64,000 nucleotides of DNA, from NCBI GenBank assembly GCA_964413275.1, contig CAYPSO010000003.1, positions 23,539-87,538 on the forward strand. The letters are read 5' to 3'. This DNA is from JAABRE01 sp964413275 (lineage in GTDB: Bacteria; Cyanobacteriota; Cyanobacteriia; Cyanobacteriales; JAABRE01). Shown piece after piece: positions 24,438-33,319 of this stretch. The translations under genes were made by a program, and so were the position numbers. The notes beneath the pieces were generated by a model that saw only the letters and a list, made by a program, of their open reading frames with translations, did not search any database and was not told the origin of the DNA. Every line of letters starts with the position of its first letter. The stretch's first letter is position 1.

Positions 24438-24899
24438 ATGTTAAGTAGTATCGATCGCCTATTATTTCTTAGAAAAGTTTCTATTTTTGAAGACTTGCGA
24501 GATGATTTTTTAGTAAAATTAGCTTCGGTGATGGATGAAGTATCTTTTCCGGCTAATTACACTATTTTTAAAGAAGGAGAAGAAGGAAAATCTCTTTACA
24601 TTGTAGTTTCGGGTAGAGTTAAAGTTCATTTAGGCGATCGAGAATTAGCTCAACTGGACAAAGGTACATTTTTTGGGGAAATGGCTCTATTTGATGCCGA
24701 ACCAAGATCGGCTTCTGTAACTGCCCTAAAAGACTGTGAGTGTCTAACTTTAAACCAAATCCAATTGATTGATGCCATCGAAGAAACTCCAGCAATTGCC
24801 ATCAATATTACCCGTACCCTTTCACGACGGATTAGGGAGCTAAATAAAAAAATCAACGCCTTTGAAGCTCGACTCAAAACGGGAAATTTGAAAAAATAA
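24438..24899 (+). CDS. Stand-alone cyclic-nucleotide-binding domain protein
   Basis: 153 residues forming one CRP-type cyclic-nucleotide-binding domain with no HTH: LYIVVSGRVKVHLGDRELAQLDKGTFFGEMALFDAEPRSASVTA. The phosphate-binding cassette FFGEMALFDAEPRSASV keeps the Glu and Arg that contact cAMP/cGMP. A short C-terminal helix follows. It starts 6 nt after the transporter-HEAT gene, so the two proteins are probably made together and may work as a pair. Confidence 0.88.
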   Translation: MLSSIDRLLFLRKVSIFEDLRDDFLVKLASVMDEVSFPANYTIFKEGEEGKSLYIVVSGRVKVHLGDRELAQLDKGTFFGEMALFDAEPRSASVTALKDCECLTLNQIQLIDAIEETPAIAINITRTLSRRIRELNKKINAFEARLKTGNLKK

Positions 24900-24971
24900 A
24901 ACTTAAGAACTGATGTTACGCAAAATCGAAATAATTGATTTAGTAATAGTCGTAGGAGTTAACGTCCGTAC

Positions 24972-25098
24972 AGTAGTCAGTAGTCAGTATTCGGCTAATT
25001 GCTAACGGCTAACCGCTAATTGCTAAAAGCTAAAAGCTAATCGCTAATTGCTAAAAACGAATAACAAGTAACAAGTAACAAGTAACAAGTAACAAATA
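24972..25098 (+). repeat. Short tandem heptamer (STRR-type) array
   Basis: From 24994 to 25098 there are 15 consecutive 7-nt units in perfect phase: nine GCTAxxx units (GCTAATT, GCTAACG, GCTAACC, GCTAAAA...), then ACGAATA, then four ACAAGTA and a final ACAAATA. Two AGTAGTC units precede at 24972-24985. Such degenerate heptamer arrays are a known class of cyanobacterial repeats. Confidence 0.9.
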
Positions 25099-25146
25099 TA
25101 ATATCTTGTAATTGCACCGAGTCTAGTTCCTTTTTTAATTTTTTTT

Positions 25147-26781
25147 ATGAATCTAATCACCGTATCAACACAACCTTTTACCGACCAAAAACCCGGAACA
25201 TCTGGACTGCGCAAACGAGTACCAGTATTTCAAGAACGAAATTATTTAGAAAACTTCGTTCAATCCATCTTTGATAGTTTAGAAAGATACGAAGGAAAAA
25301 CCTTAGTAGTGGGTGGCGATGGCCGTTATTACAATCGTACAGCCATTCAAACCATCCTCAAAATGGCTGCTGCTAACGGTTTTGGTAAAGTTTTAGTCGG
25401 GCAAGGCGGTATTTTATCCACTCCTGCTGCATCTTGTATCATCCGTAAATATGAAGCTTTTGGCGGTATTATCCTTTCCGCTAGTCATAATCCTGCTGGC
25501 CCTGATGGAGACTTTGGTATAAAATATAACATCGGTAATGGCGGCCCTGCCCCAGAAAAAGTTACTGATGCTATTTATGAATGTAGCAAAACCATCCAAG
25601 GTTACAAAATCCTTGAGTCATCCGATGTTGACTTAGATAAGATTGGAACTTCAACTCTTGGCAAGATGACCGTAGAAGTTATTAATTCTGTGGCCGATTA
25701 TGCTGAATTAATGCAATCTCTGTTCGATTTTGGGGGGATTAAGCAGCTTTTGATGGGGGGGGGATTCCGTATGTGTATGGACTCCATGCACGCTGTGACA
25801 GGCCCCTATGCGACCACAATTATCGAAGGTATGTTGGGCGCACCTAAAGGTACAGTGGTTAATGGAGTTACCTTAGAAGATTTTGGCGGAGGACATCCCG
25901 ATCCTAATTTAGTTTATGCCCATGATTTAGTAGAATTACTTTATGGCGATAATCCCCCGGATTTTGGTGCTGCTTCCGATGGAGATGGCGATCGCAATAT
26001 GATTTTAGGTAGTAAGTTTTTTGTTACTCCTAGCGATAGTCTGGCTATTTTAGCTGCTAATGCTAAGTTAATACCGGGTTATAGTCAAGGAATTGCTGGT
26101 GTAGCTCGCTCAATGCCTACATCTGCGGCTGTTGACAGGGTAGCTGAAAAAATGGGTATCGACTGCTATGAAACTCCCACAGGCTGGAAATTCTTTGGCA
26201 ATCTTATGGATGCAGAAAAAGTTACCCTTTGTGGTGAGGAAAGCTTTGGTACAGGTTCAAACCACGTGCGGGAAAAAGATGGTCTTTGGGCTGTTTTGTT
26301 TTGGTTAAATATTCTTGCTGTCACTAAAAAATCCGTAGAAGATATTGTAAAAGAACATTGGCAAACTTACGGCCGTAATTATTATTCTCGCCATGATTAT
26401 GAAGGAGTAGCCAGCGATAAAGCTAATACCTTAGTAACTAATTTACGCTCCTCTTTAACCGAATTAAAGGGTAAAAAATACGGCAACTATCAAGTAGAAT
26501 ACGCCGATGATTTTAGTTATACTGACCCCATTGACGGCAGTATTAGTGAAAAACAAGGGATTCGCATCGGTTTTACTGATGGTTCTCGGATTGTCTTCCG
26601 TTTATCTGGTACGGGAACTCAAGGCGCAACTTTAAGGGTATATTTAGAAAGCTACGAACCAGATTCTAGCAAACATCATTTTGACACCCAGGTCGCATTA
26701 GCAGAACTAATTGCGATCGCAGATGAGATTGCTCAGATTAAAACTTTAACAGGTTTTGATAAACCTACAGTGATTACCTAA
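25147..26781 (+). CDS. pgm: Phosphoglucomutase (alpha-D-glucose-specific)
   Basis: Interconverts glucose-1-phosphate and glucose-6-phosphate, linking glycogen, sugar nucleotides and central metabolism. 544 residues. The phosphoserine loop is in LSASHNPAGPDGDFGIKYN, the Mg-binding loop is DGDGDRN, the sugar-binding loop is GEESFGTGSNH, and the phosphate-binding loop is FRLSGTGTQGATLR. The N-terminal KPGTSGLRKRV is standard. The last ~19 codons and 20 nt of flank are duplicated at 27036-27113. The heptamer array lies just upstream. Confidence 0.96.
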   Translation: MNLITVSTQPFTDQKPGTSGLRKRVPVFQERNYLENFVQSIFDSLERYEGKTLVVGGDGRYYNRTAIQTILKMAAANGFGKVLVGQGGILSTPAASCIIRKYEAFGGIILSASHNPAGPDGDFGIKYNIGNGGPAPEKVTDAIYECSKTIQGYKILESSDVDLDKIGTSTLGKMTVEVINSVADYAELMQSLFDFGGIKQLLMGGGFRMCMDSMHAVTGPYATTIIEGMLGAPKGTVVNGVTLEDFGGGHPDPNLVYAHDLVELLYGDNPPDFGAASDGDGDRNMILGSKFFVTPSDSLAILAANAKLIPGYSQGIAGVARSMPTSAAVDRVAEKMGIDCYETPTGWKFFGNLMDAEKVTLCGEESFGTGSNHVREKDGLWAVLFWLNILAVTKKSVEDIVKEHWQTYGRNYYSRHDYEGVASDKANTLVTNLRSSLTELKGKKYGNYQVEYADDFSYTDPIDGSISEKQGIRIGFTDGSRIVFRLSGTGTQGATLRVYLESYEPDSSKHHFDTQVALAELIAIADEIAQIKTLTGFDKPTVIT

Positions 26782-26799
26782 AAAAGTAGGGTGGGCAAT
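26722..26799 (+). repeat. 78-nt direct repeat, source copy (pgm 3' end)
   Basis: Covers the last 19 codons of pgm, its stop and GTAGGGTGGGCAAT. It matches 27036-27113 with about six or seven differences and no gaps. The differences fall partly at third codon positions. Confidence 0.85.
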
Positions 26800-26822
26800 A
26801 AATACCCACCTTACAAAAATTA

Positions 26823-26885
26823 GTAGGGTGCGTTTCCTAAAAATACTTTTGCCATAACACGAAATAATGATAGGAAACGCACCAT
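26823..26885. repeat. Dispersed hairpin, GTAGGGTGCG type
   Basis: The left arm GTAGGGTGCGTTTCCT and the right arm AGGAAACGCACCA face each other across ~35 nt. Related hairpins lie at 39149-39214 and 61721-61784. Confidence 0.7.
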
Positions 26886-26946
26886 CATTTTATGTTTCTT
26901 GGCTATAGAAATTTATCCCAATGGAAAATGGAGGTATATCCAATGA
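26881..26946 (+). pseudogene. 3' remnant of a DUF6888-like gene
   Basis: The frame TTG GCT ATA GAA ATT ... reads LAIEIYPNGKWRYIQ and ends with TGA at 26944-26946. This resembles the C-terminal tail of small DUF6888 proteins, which in cyanobacteria usually precede DUF6887 genes. The stop overlaps the ATG of the next gene (ATGA), a typical coupling. The 5' part is replaced by the dispersed hairpin at 26823-26885. Confidence 0.5.
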
Positions 26947-27095
26947 ATAAACCTAATTTCGCCACAATGAGTCAAAAAGAATTACACGATTATTTTCTCA
27001 CTCATAGAGACGATAGAGAGGCTTTTTATGCTTATGATGAGATTGCCCAGATTAAAACTTTAACCGGTTTTGATAAACCAATAGTTATTACCTAG
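26943..27095 (+). pseudogene. Chimeric small ORF: DUF6887-like start fused to a copy of the pgm end
   Basis: 50 codons. The first ~31 residues (MNKPNFATMSQKELHDYFLT...DDREAFYAY) match the N-terminal half of small DUF6887 proteins. The last 19 (DEIAQIKTLTGFDKPIVIT) are the C-terminus of phosphoglucomutase with T to I as the only obvious residue change. GGAGG at 26930 lies 9 nt before the ATG, so translation is possible. Most likely a recombination scar, not a working gene; expression of the chimera cannot be excluded. Confidence 0.75.
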
Positions 27096-27113
27096 AAAAG
27101 TAGGGTGGGCAAT
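27036..27113 (+). repeat. 78-nt direct repeat, derived copy
   Basis: Second copy of the pgm 3' end and flank (source 26722-26799). The match starts at GATGAGATT and ends in GGGTGGGCAAT, where a dispersed hairpin begins in both copies; that suggests the shared hairpin sequence took part in the rearrangement. Confidence 0.85.
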
Positions 27114-27120
27114 GCCCACC
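27104..27120. repeat. Dispersed GGTGGGCAATGCCCACC palindrome
   Basis: A 7-bp stem (GGTGGGC/GCCCACC) around AAT. It overlaps the end of the 78-nt duplicate. Up to the minus-strand gene ending at 27274, the sequence is AT-rich with GGTTAAAGGTTAAAGG repeats and no visible gene. Confidence 0.7.
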
Positions 27121-27273
27121 TCACTAATTCAGGACTTACGCACTTAGTTATTGGTTAAGATTGGTAAAGGGTTAAGGGGTAAAGGTTAAAGGTTAAAGGC
27201 TTTATTTTCTCTCTTTTTTGCTCAATTCTTACTCTTTTTTCTTTTTTCTTCCTTCATTTAGTCTAAACTACAG

Positions 27274-29106
27274 TCATTTTTGCTTAGGTGTTAACAACTC
27301 TTCTGCTAATTGAGGGCTAACTGGTTTAGAAAATAAGTAGCCTTGGGCTTGATTGCAGCCTAATTTTTTCAAAATAGCTAGTTGCTCTGGGGTTTCTACT
27401 CCCTCGGCGATCGCATTTAGACCTAAAGAATGAGCTAAAGTAATAATAGTCTGAACTATTTCACTATTATTACCTTCCATATCCATCAGATTTACAAAAG
27501 AGCGATCGATTTTTAGGGCATCAAGGGGAAAGCGGTGAAGATAACTTAAAGATGAATAACCCGTACCAAAATCATCAATACTAAGTTGAACATTTTGCGC
27601 CTTAATACCACCAAGAAGCTCAACAGTTTTTGCTCCTTGATCCATTAACATTGTTTCAGTAAGTTCTAAGCGGAGATATTTACCATCTAAACCAATATCA
27701 GCCAAGATTTTAGCTAACTTATCTACAAAATCCAATTTTTTAATTTGTTGACTAGAAAGATTAACACTCATATACAGAGATGAAGCTGAGGAAAATTTTT
27801 CGTGCCAAAGTTTTAATTGTTGACAAGCGACATTTAAAACCCATGCCCCCATAGGTACAATTAAACCTGTTTCCTCCGCCACAGGAATAAAATCCCCCGG
27901 AGAAATTAAACCTTTTTCTGGGTGTTGCCAACGTAATAAAGCTTCAAAACCAGTAATTTTACCAGTGCTAATAGAAAGAATGGGTTGATAATGGAGTATA
28001 AATTCTTGACGTTTGATCGCATCCCGTAAATCAGCTTCGATTTGAGAGAGGTAAAGGGTACGATCGTACATGGTGCGATCGAAAACCGCATAACGTCCTT
28101 TTCCTGACGCTTTAGCACGATACATGGCAATATCTGCATCCCTTAGCAATTCTGAACTATTATGATAGCTACTCGTACCAAAAACTATACCAATACTAGC
28201 ACCAGCAAATACTTTATGATTTTCTAAATTAATTGGATTTGTAAGTTTTACTAATAATCGTTCGGCAATCATAATAGCATCTTGAGTATCCTGCAAATCC
28301 TCAAGGAGAATAATAAACTCATCTCCACTCCAACGAGCCACCGTATCAAGTTCACGACTACATTTTTCGAGGATACGAGAAACAGCGATTAAAAGTTCAT
28401 CTCCCACAGGATGGCCCCAACTATCATTAATAATTTTAAAGCGATCGAGATCGATAAATAAAACAGCAAATAAATAATTTTTATGTCTTTGAATACGTTG
28501 AAGAGCTTTTTGCAAATGCTCCATTAACAAAGTCCGATTAGGTAAACCAGTTAAATCATCATGTAAAGCCTGTTGTTTGAGTTTTTCTTGGGTTTTTTTA
28601 TGTTGATCGACTTCTTGACTAAGTTGGTTTATTACTTCTTCTAATTGTGTTGTTCTTTCTTTAACTTTTTGTTCTAATTCTGCGTTTAAGTGGGAAATTT
28701 CTGCTTTAGCAGCTTGTAAAGCTAGTTGATGTTGGATGCGAACTGCAATTTCTCCAATTTGAAAGGGTTTAGTAATATAATCGACGCCACCCACTTCAAA
28801 AGCTTTCACTTTATCAAAAACATCATCTAAGGCACTTAAAAAAATTACGGGAATATGGCGAGTAGCTTCATCTGCTTTTAGTTTCTCACAAACTTGATAA
28901 CCATCCATTTCTGGCATTTTAATGTCTAATAAAATTAGATCGGGAGGTGATTTTCTAGCAGTAATTAATGCCATAGCACCATTTTTAACACAACGAACTT
29001 GATACCCTCGCTCAATTAGGAATGCCGATAAAACCCGCAAATTATCAGGAGTATCATCAACTACTAAAATATTGCCATTAGTAAAATTTGACTGAGTATT
29101 ATTCAT
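27274..29106 (-). CDS. Response regulator with GGDEF and EAL domains (c-di-GMP turnover)
   Basis: 610 residues. A receiver domain comes first (about residues 10-130; phosphorylation Asp61 in LILLDIKMP), then a coiled coil (about 135-185). The GGDEF domain has the signature SGDEF (about 260-264), with an RxxD inhibitory site (RELD) five residues before it. The EAL domain starts at FEALLRW (about 388-390) and keeps DDFGTGYSSL and the downstream acidic residues. The first Gly of GGDEF is Ser, which some active diguanylate cyclases tolerate. It starts inside the stop of the upstream hybrid kinase (ATGA overlap), so the kinase is the likely phosphate donor. Net activity (synthesis or breakdown) cannot be told from sequence. 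Confidence 0.92.
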   Translation of the reverse strand: MNNTQSNFTNGNILVVDDTPDNLRVLSAFLIERGYQVRCVKNGAMALITARKSPPDLILLDIKMPEMDGYQVCEKLKADEATRHIPVIFLSALDDVFDKVKAFEVGGVDYITKPFQIGEIAVRIQHQLALQAAKAEISHLNAELEQKVKERTTQLEEVINQLSQEVDQHKKTQEKLKQQALHDDLTGLPNRTLLMEHLQKALQRIQRHKNYLFAVLFIDLDRFKIINDSWGHPVGDELLIAVSRILEKCSRELDTVARWSGDEFIILLEDLQDTQDAIMIAERLLVKLTNPINLENHKVFAGASIGIVFGTSSYHNSSELLRDADIAMYRAKASGKGRYAVFDRTMYDRTLYLSQIEADLRDAIKRQEFILHYQPILSISTGKITGFEALLRWQHPEKGLISPGDFIPVAEETGLIVPMGAWVLNVACQQLKLWHEKFSSASSLYMSVNLSSQQIKKLDFVDKLAKILADIGLDGKYLRLELTETMLMDQGAKTVELLGGIKAQNVQLSIDDFGTGYSSLSYLHRFPLDALKIDRSFVNLMDMEGNNSEIVQTIITLAHSLGLNAIAEGVETPEQLAILKKLGCNQAQGYLFSKPVSPQLAEELLTPKQK

Positions 29107-31925
29107 AAATTGACTGCTTCCTGAGCGAGATTCATAAGAAGATCGAAATCAAAGTTATCAACTTGTTTCTGAATAGCGTGAGCTAAAATATGATGTTCTT
29201 CGGGTATCTGAGATAATAATTGAGCAATTGCTTCCTCGTCAATCAAAGCTGCTGCCTCCACAAGTTCTTTTAACCATTCATTAGGCATAGCCCCTAAAGT
29301 TGCGGCAGTTAATTTCTCAATACTTATCGATGGAGAAACCTCCCCAAAGTTAATCTTGTCATAAAGATAACGCACTCCTAAATACTGAGCCATTTTTTCA
29401 AAAATCACTTGTTCTAAGAATGGTTTACGAACAAAATCATCACAACCTGCTGCTAAAACTATAGCTTTTTCTTCTTCAAGGGTACTAGCAGTCAAAGCAA
29501 TAATCACTGTAGCTTGTCCTCGAATATGGGATTTAATTTTTTGAGTTGCTTCATAACCATTCATTACAGGCATACGCATATCCATCCAAATTAGATGAGG
29601 TTGCCATTGTTGCCAAATTTCTAGGGCTTCTAATCCGTTACTGACTTCTCGAACATTAAAACCAATGGGTTGTAATAATTTTAATAGTAATTGTCGGTTT
29701 TCAAAGCGATCATCAACCACTAATATTCTATATTCCTGTTGATTTGGTGCAAGTCCAATTACTCTTTGAGTTGTTTTTGTTTCAATAACTTTACTTACGT
29801 CACTAACTTTCGCTTTAATATTAAATTTAAAAATAGTTCCTTTACTAATCTCCGAATCTAAACTAATTTCTCCTCCCATCAGTTCGATAAACTTTTTAGA
29901 AATAGGTAAGCCTAAACCTGTACCCTGTTGAGATTGTTTGCCTATTTCTGTTTGGACAAAAGCCTCAAATAAACTATCCATTTCTTCTGGTGCGATGCCT
30001 GCGCCAGTGTCTTCGACTTCAAAGTAAATAGTTATTTGTTCTTGGTTATTAGTTATTTGTTCTTGAATGAGTGATGATACTCTTAGGGTTACACTACCGT
30101 GATTAGTAAATTTGATCGCATTACCTAAAAGATTAATTAATACTTGACGCAGTTTTGTATCATCGGTGTTGATATATCGAGGTAGGTTATTATCCCTTTC
30201 AATCATCAGTTGTAAACCTTTTACTTCGGCTCTGAGAGCTAACATTTCTTCGATTAGGTTTAAAAGAGCATATAAATCAAAATCAGTAGGATAGACATTT
30301 ATTTTGCCTGACTCGATTTTAGCTAAATCTAGTACATCATTAATTAAAGACAGTAAATGTTCGCCGCTACGATTAATAATCCCTATATTCTCTTTTTGTT
30401 GCTCAGTGAGAGATGTTTCCCGATTCATTAGTTGGGAGAAACCAAGAATTGCATTGAGAGGAGTTCGTAATTCATGGCTCATATTAGCTAGAAAGTCGCT
30501 TTTAGCTCGATTAGCTAGTTCTGCTGTTTCTTTAGCTTGTTGTAGTTCGGCAGTTCTTTGTTCTACTCTAATTTCTAACTCTTGATTACTTTTTTCTAAT
30601 TCTTGATTTACCCTGTCTAATTCTTGATTAGTAAGAGCCAAATTCGCAAAGGAGGCTTGTAGTTGTTGTGCCATTTCATTAAAGGAGTGAGATAGGATAT
30701 TAAGTTCGTTGATACCTTTAACTGTAACTTGTTGGTTAAAATCTCCTTGGGCAATGGCCATAGAAGCTTTGCCCAAACGCAAGATTGGTTGATTAATCCA
30801 ACGAGAGGTGATTAACCCTAACAAAATTGCGACTAAGAAAGCGACAAAGCAGAAAGCAAGGGTTATATTGGTATTGGCATTAATCTGCTCCATAAAATCT
30901 GATTCAGGTATGGTAATGATTACGAGCCAATCCAAACCATATCTATCTTGCCAAGGAGTTACTTGAACAAACTCACGTTTGCCTTCTAATTTAAAATCCA
31001 GTTTTTGTTCACTTGCTATCTCTTGGAAACTACCAAATTTTTCTAGTAAATAACTAGCAGTTAATGCAATTAGTCGATCGCTACTATTGCTAACATTAAG
31101 ACGTTGTACTTCTTCTTTGACAAGAATATAAGGTTTTTCCTGATTAGAAGTTGCTACTAATAATCCATCTGGTTCAATGATAAAAATCTTACCTGAAGGA
31201 CTAATATTAAGATTTTGTAAAAAATCACTAATTCCCGAAATTCTGAGATCGTTTCCCATTACTCCGATCAATTTTTGAGAACTATTATATACGGGATAAC
31301 TTGAAGAAATCGACATTACATCAGGTTGATCGTCCCATTGATATATTTCACTCCACACAGGATTACCGACTTTGACGGCATCAGCATACCAACCTTCTTG
31401 TTGAATTGGCTCTGAATTTTCAACAACTTCTTGCAGTTTAGAGCGATTACCTTGATTATCTGTAGTGTAAACAGACATGATATCAAGGGATGAGCTTAAA
31501 GTTTCATTAATCAGCAAATTATCATTATTTATACGTTCAACGCCTATAAATTCACCTTGGACATTGGCATAATTAATATAATCAACCTGAAATATCTGCA
31601 TTTGTCGCCAAAAAAAATGTCCTACTTGCTCAAAGTTGTTTAAATTCAAAATTCCTAACTCAATCGCATCTATATTCAGTTGATTAATTTTATGGGGTAT
31701 TGTTAAATAAGTGTTAAGATGTTGTTTGACTAAATCATTATTTTTATCCATTAATTGATAAGCAAGATCATTAACTGCTTGTTGTCCGTTTTTAAAGGAA
31801 AGATACCCCACCAATCCCACTGCACCGACAACTTGCAACACGAAGGGTAAAACTAAGATTAAACGTAGAGGTATTCCCCTAATTTTTTTATGTTCGTTAA
31901 TATTTTCTTCTTTTAAAATTTCCAT
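29103..31925 (-). CDS. Membrane hybrid histidine kinase with Cache-type sensor
   Basis: 940 residues. A membrane helix (about residues 17-40) precedes a ~300-residue extracytoplasmic sensor region with dCache-like features (YADAVKVGNPVWSEIYQWDD, SSYPVYNSSQKLIGVMGNDL). A second helix (about 350-375), a HAMP segment and a coiled coil follow. The HisKA box is MSHELRTPLNAILG, with the phospho-acceptor His near residue 484. The HATPase has N (LINLLGNAIKFTNHG) and G boxes (DTGAGI, GTGLGLPIS). A receiver domain ends the protein, with its Asp near residue 781 in IWMDMRMP, followed by a ~90-residue helical tail. It is translationally coupled to the GGDEF-EAL regulator. Signal unknown. Confidence 0.92.
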   Translation of the reverse strand: MEILKEENINEHKKIRGIPLRLILVLPFVLQVVGAVGLVGYLSFKNGQQAVNDLAYQLMDKNNDLVKQHLNTYLTIPHKINQLNIDAIELGILNLNNFEQVGHFFWRQMQIFQVDYINYANVQGEFIGVERINNDNLLINETLSSSLDIMSVYTTDNQGNRSKLQEVVENSEPIQQEGWYADAVKVGNPVWSEIYQWDDQPDVMSISSSYPVYNSSQKLIGVMGNDLRISGISDFLQNLNISPSGKIFIIEPDGLLVATSNQEKPYILVKEEVQRLNVSNSSDRLIALTASYLLEKFGSFQEIASEQKLDFKLEGKREFVQVTPWQDRYGLDWLVIITIPESDFMEQINANTNITLAFCFVAFLVAILLGLITSRWINQPILRLGKASMAIAQGDFNQQVTVKGINELNILSHSFNEMAQQLQASFANLALTNQELDRVNQELEKSNQELEIRVEQRTAELQQAKETAELANRAKSDFLANMSHELRTPLNAILGFSQLMNRETSLTEQQKENIGIINRSGEHLLSLINDVLDLAKIESGKINVYPTDFDLYALLNLIEEMLALRAEVKGLQLMIERDNNLPRYINTDDTKLRQVLINLLGNAIKFTNHGSVTLRVSSLIQEQITNNQEQITIYFEVEDTGAGIAPEEMDSLFEAFVQTEIGKQSQQGTGLGLPISKKFIELMGGEISLDSEISKGTIFKFNIKAKVSDVSKVIETKTTQRVIGLAPNQQEYRILVVDDRFENRQLLLKLLQPIGFNVREVSNGLEALEIWQQWQPHLIWMDMRMPVMNGYEATQKIKSHIRGQATVIIALTASTLEEEKAIVLAAGCDDFVRKPFLEQVIFEKMAQYLGVRYLYDKINFGEVSPSISIEKLTAATLGAMPNEWLKELVEAAALIDEEAIAQLLSQIPEEHHILAHAIQKQVDNFDFDLLMNLAQEAVNL

Positions 31926-31946
31926 TTTTTTTATAAAACATTTTAT

Positions 31947-33254
31947 CTAGTTAAGATTACTAAGCGGTGTAACTAAAATTTTATCTACCCTTGTCCCATC
32001 CATATCTACCACTTCAAATCTGAAACCAACTGCCTCAAAATGCTCTCCAGATATGGGAATGTGTTTGAGCATAGCAATTATAAATCCGCCTAAAGTGTTA
32101 TAAAGCTCATCAGTTTCAGAGGGTAACGTTTCCTGTTGTAAAAGCTTTTTCAGAGCATCAATGGATAACATTCCATCCAATAACCATGAGCCATCTTCTC
32201 TTTGAATGATTTGGGGTTCGTTCATCTCTTCAATAGAAGGCATCTCACCCACTATCGCTTCAACTAGGTCATTAAGAGTAACCATGCCTTCAATGCCACC
32301 ATATTCATCTGTCACCAGTGCAACGTGAGTTCCAGACTTTTGAAACATTTCTAATACATTAAGCGCAGGAGAGCTTTCAGGAACATAGAGCGGGGAATGT
32401 AGCAGTCGCTGTAAATCAGTGGATTCTCCCACCATATAAGTAGCTAAAATATCTTTCATGCGGACAATACCTATGCAATTATCCAGACCGTCTCGCCCAA
32501 CGGGGTATTGAGAATAAGGATTTTCCTGAATCTCACGCTGGTTATCTTCCCAGGGAGCATCAATATCTAACCACACAATTTCAATACGGGGAGTCATCAA
32601 AGACTTAATCGATCGATCGCCAAGCCGAAATACCCGTGACACCATTTCTTGTTCGAATTCCTCAAACATTCCCGCTTGAGTACCCTGCTGAATAAGTATC
32701 TTAATTTCTTCTTCTGTAATCCCCTGTTCGTTGTTGGTCTCAATCCCCAAAACCTTCAACAGTCCATCGGTTGAAACACCCAATAACCTTACCACAGGAG
32801 CAGTGACAATCGCCAACAACCGCAGGGGTTTTGCGACATTACAAGCAATCTGCTCTGGATTGTTTAAAGCAATCCGCTTGGGGAGTAGTTCACCAATGAC
32901 TAAAGAAAGATAGGTAATAATGGAAACTACAATCAGAATGCTCAATGGTTCACTGTAAGTAGTCAGCCAAGGAATTGTATTGAAGAAATTTTCTAATGGT
33001 ATGGAAAGTTTTGCTCCACCAACCGCCCCACTAAGGATACCAATTAATGTAATCCCGATTTGAACAGAAGAAAGAAAGTCATTGGGAGAGTCGGCCAATT
33101 TGAGAGCAAGCCGAGCTTTTTTATTTCCACGCTTGGCTAATTGTTCTAAGCGAATTTTGCGGGCAGAAACTACCGCAATTTCTGAGCCTGAAAAAATACC
33201 GTTGGCAACGGTGAGCAGAAGAATTAACAGAATTTCAAAGAAGATTGAAGACAT
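31947..33254 (-). CDS. CNNM/CorC (hemolysin C-like) membrane protein with CBS domains
   Basis: 435 residues. The DUF21/CNNM transmembrane domain (about residues 1-190; LLTVANGIFSGSEIAVVSARKIRLEQL) is followed by a CBS pair (about 215-335; MTPRIEIVWLD, VTDEYGGIEGMVTLNDLVEAIVGE) and a CorC_HlyC domain at the end. Relatives act in Mg2+ (or Co2+) efflux and its regulation by adenine nucleotides bound at the CBS pair; the old name 'hemolysin' is misleading. It stands 21 nt downstream in genomic order from the kinase gene on the same strand, and may be separately transcribed. Confidence 0.9.
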   Translation of the reverse strand: MSSIFFEILLILLLTVANGIFSGSEIAVVSARKIRLEQLAKRGNKKARLALKLADSPNDFLSSVQIGITLIGILSGAVGGAKLSIPLENFFNTIPWLTTYSEPLSILIVVSIITYLSLVIGELLPKRIALNNPEQIACNVAKPLRLLAIVTAPVVRLLGVSTDGLLKVLGIETNNEQGITEEEIKILIQQGTQAGMFEEFEQEMVSRVFRLGDRSIKSLMTPRIEIVWLDIDAPWEDNQREIQENPYSQYPVGRDGLDNCIGIVRMKDILATYMVGESTDLQRLLHSPLYVPESSPALNVLEMFQKSGTHVALVTDEYGGIEGMVTLNDLVEAIVGEMPSIEEMNEPQIIQREDGSWLLDGMLSIDALKKLLQQETLPSETDELYNTLGGFIIAMLKHIPISGEHFEAVGFRFEVVDMDGTRVDKILVTPLSNLN

Positions 33255-33319
33255 ATTGCATCACATAAAACATTTTCTTATCCTATTATGAAAATATTAA
33301 GTAAAAATATAGTTTTCAG

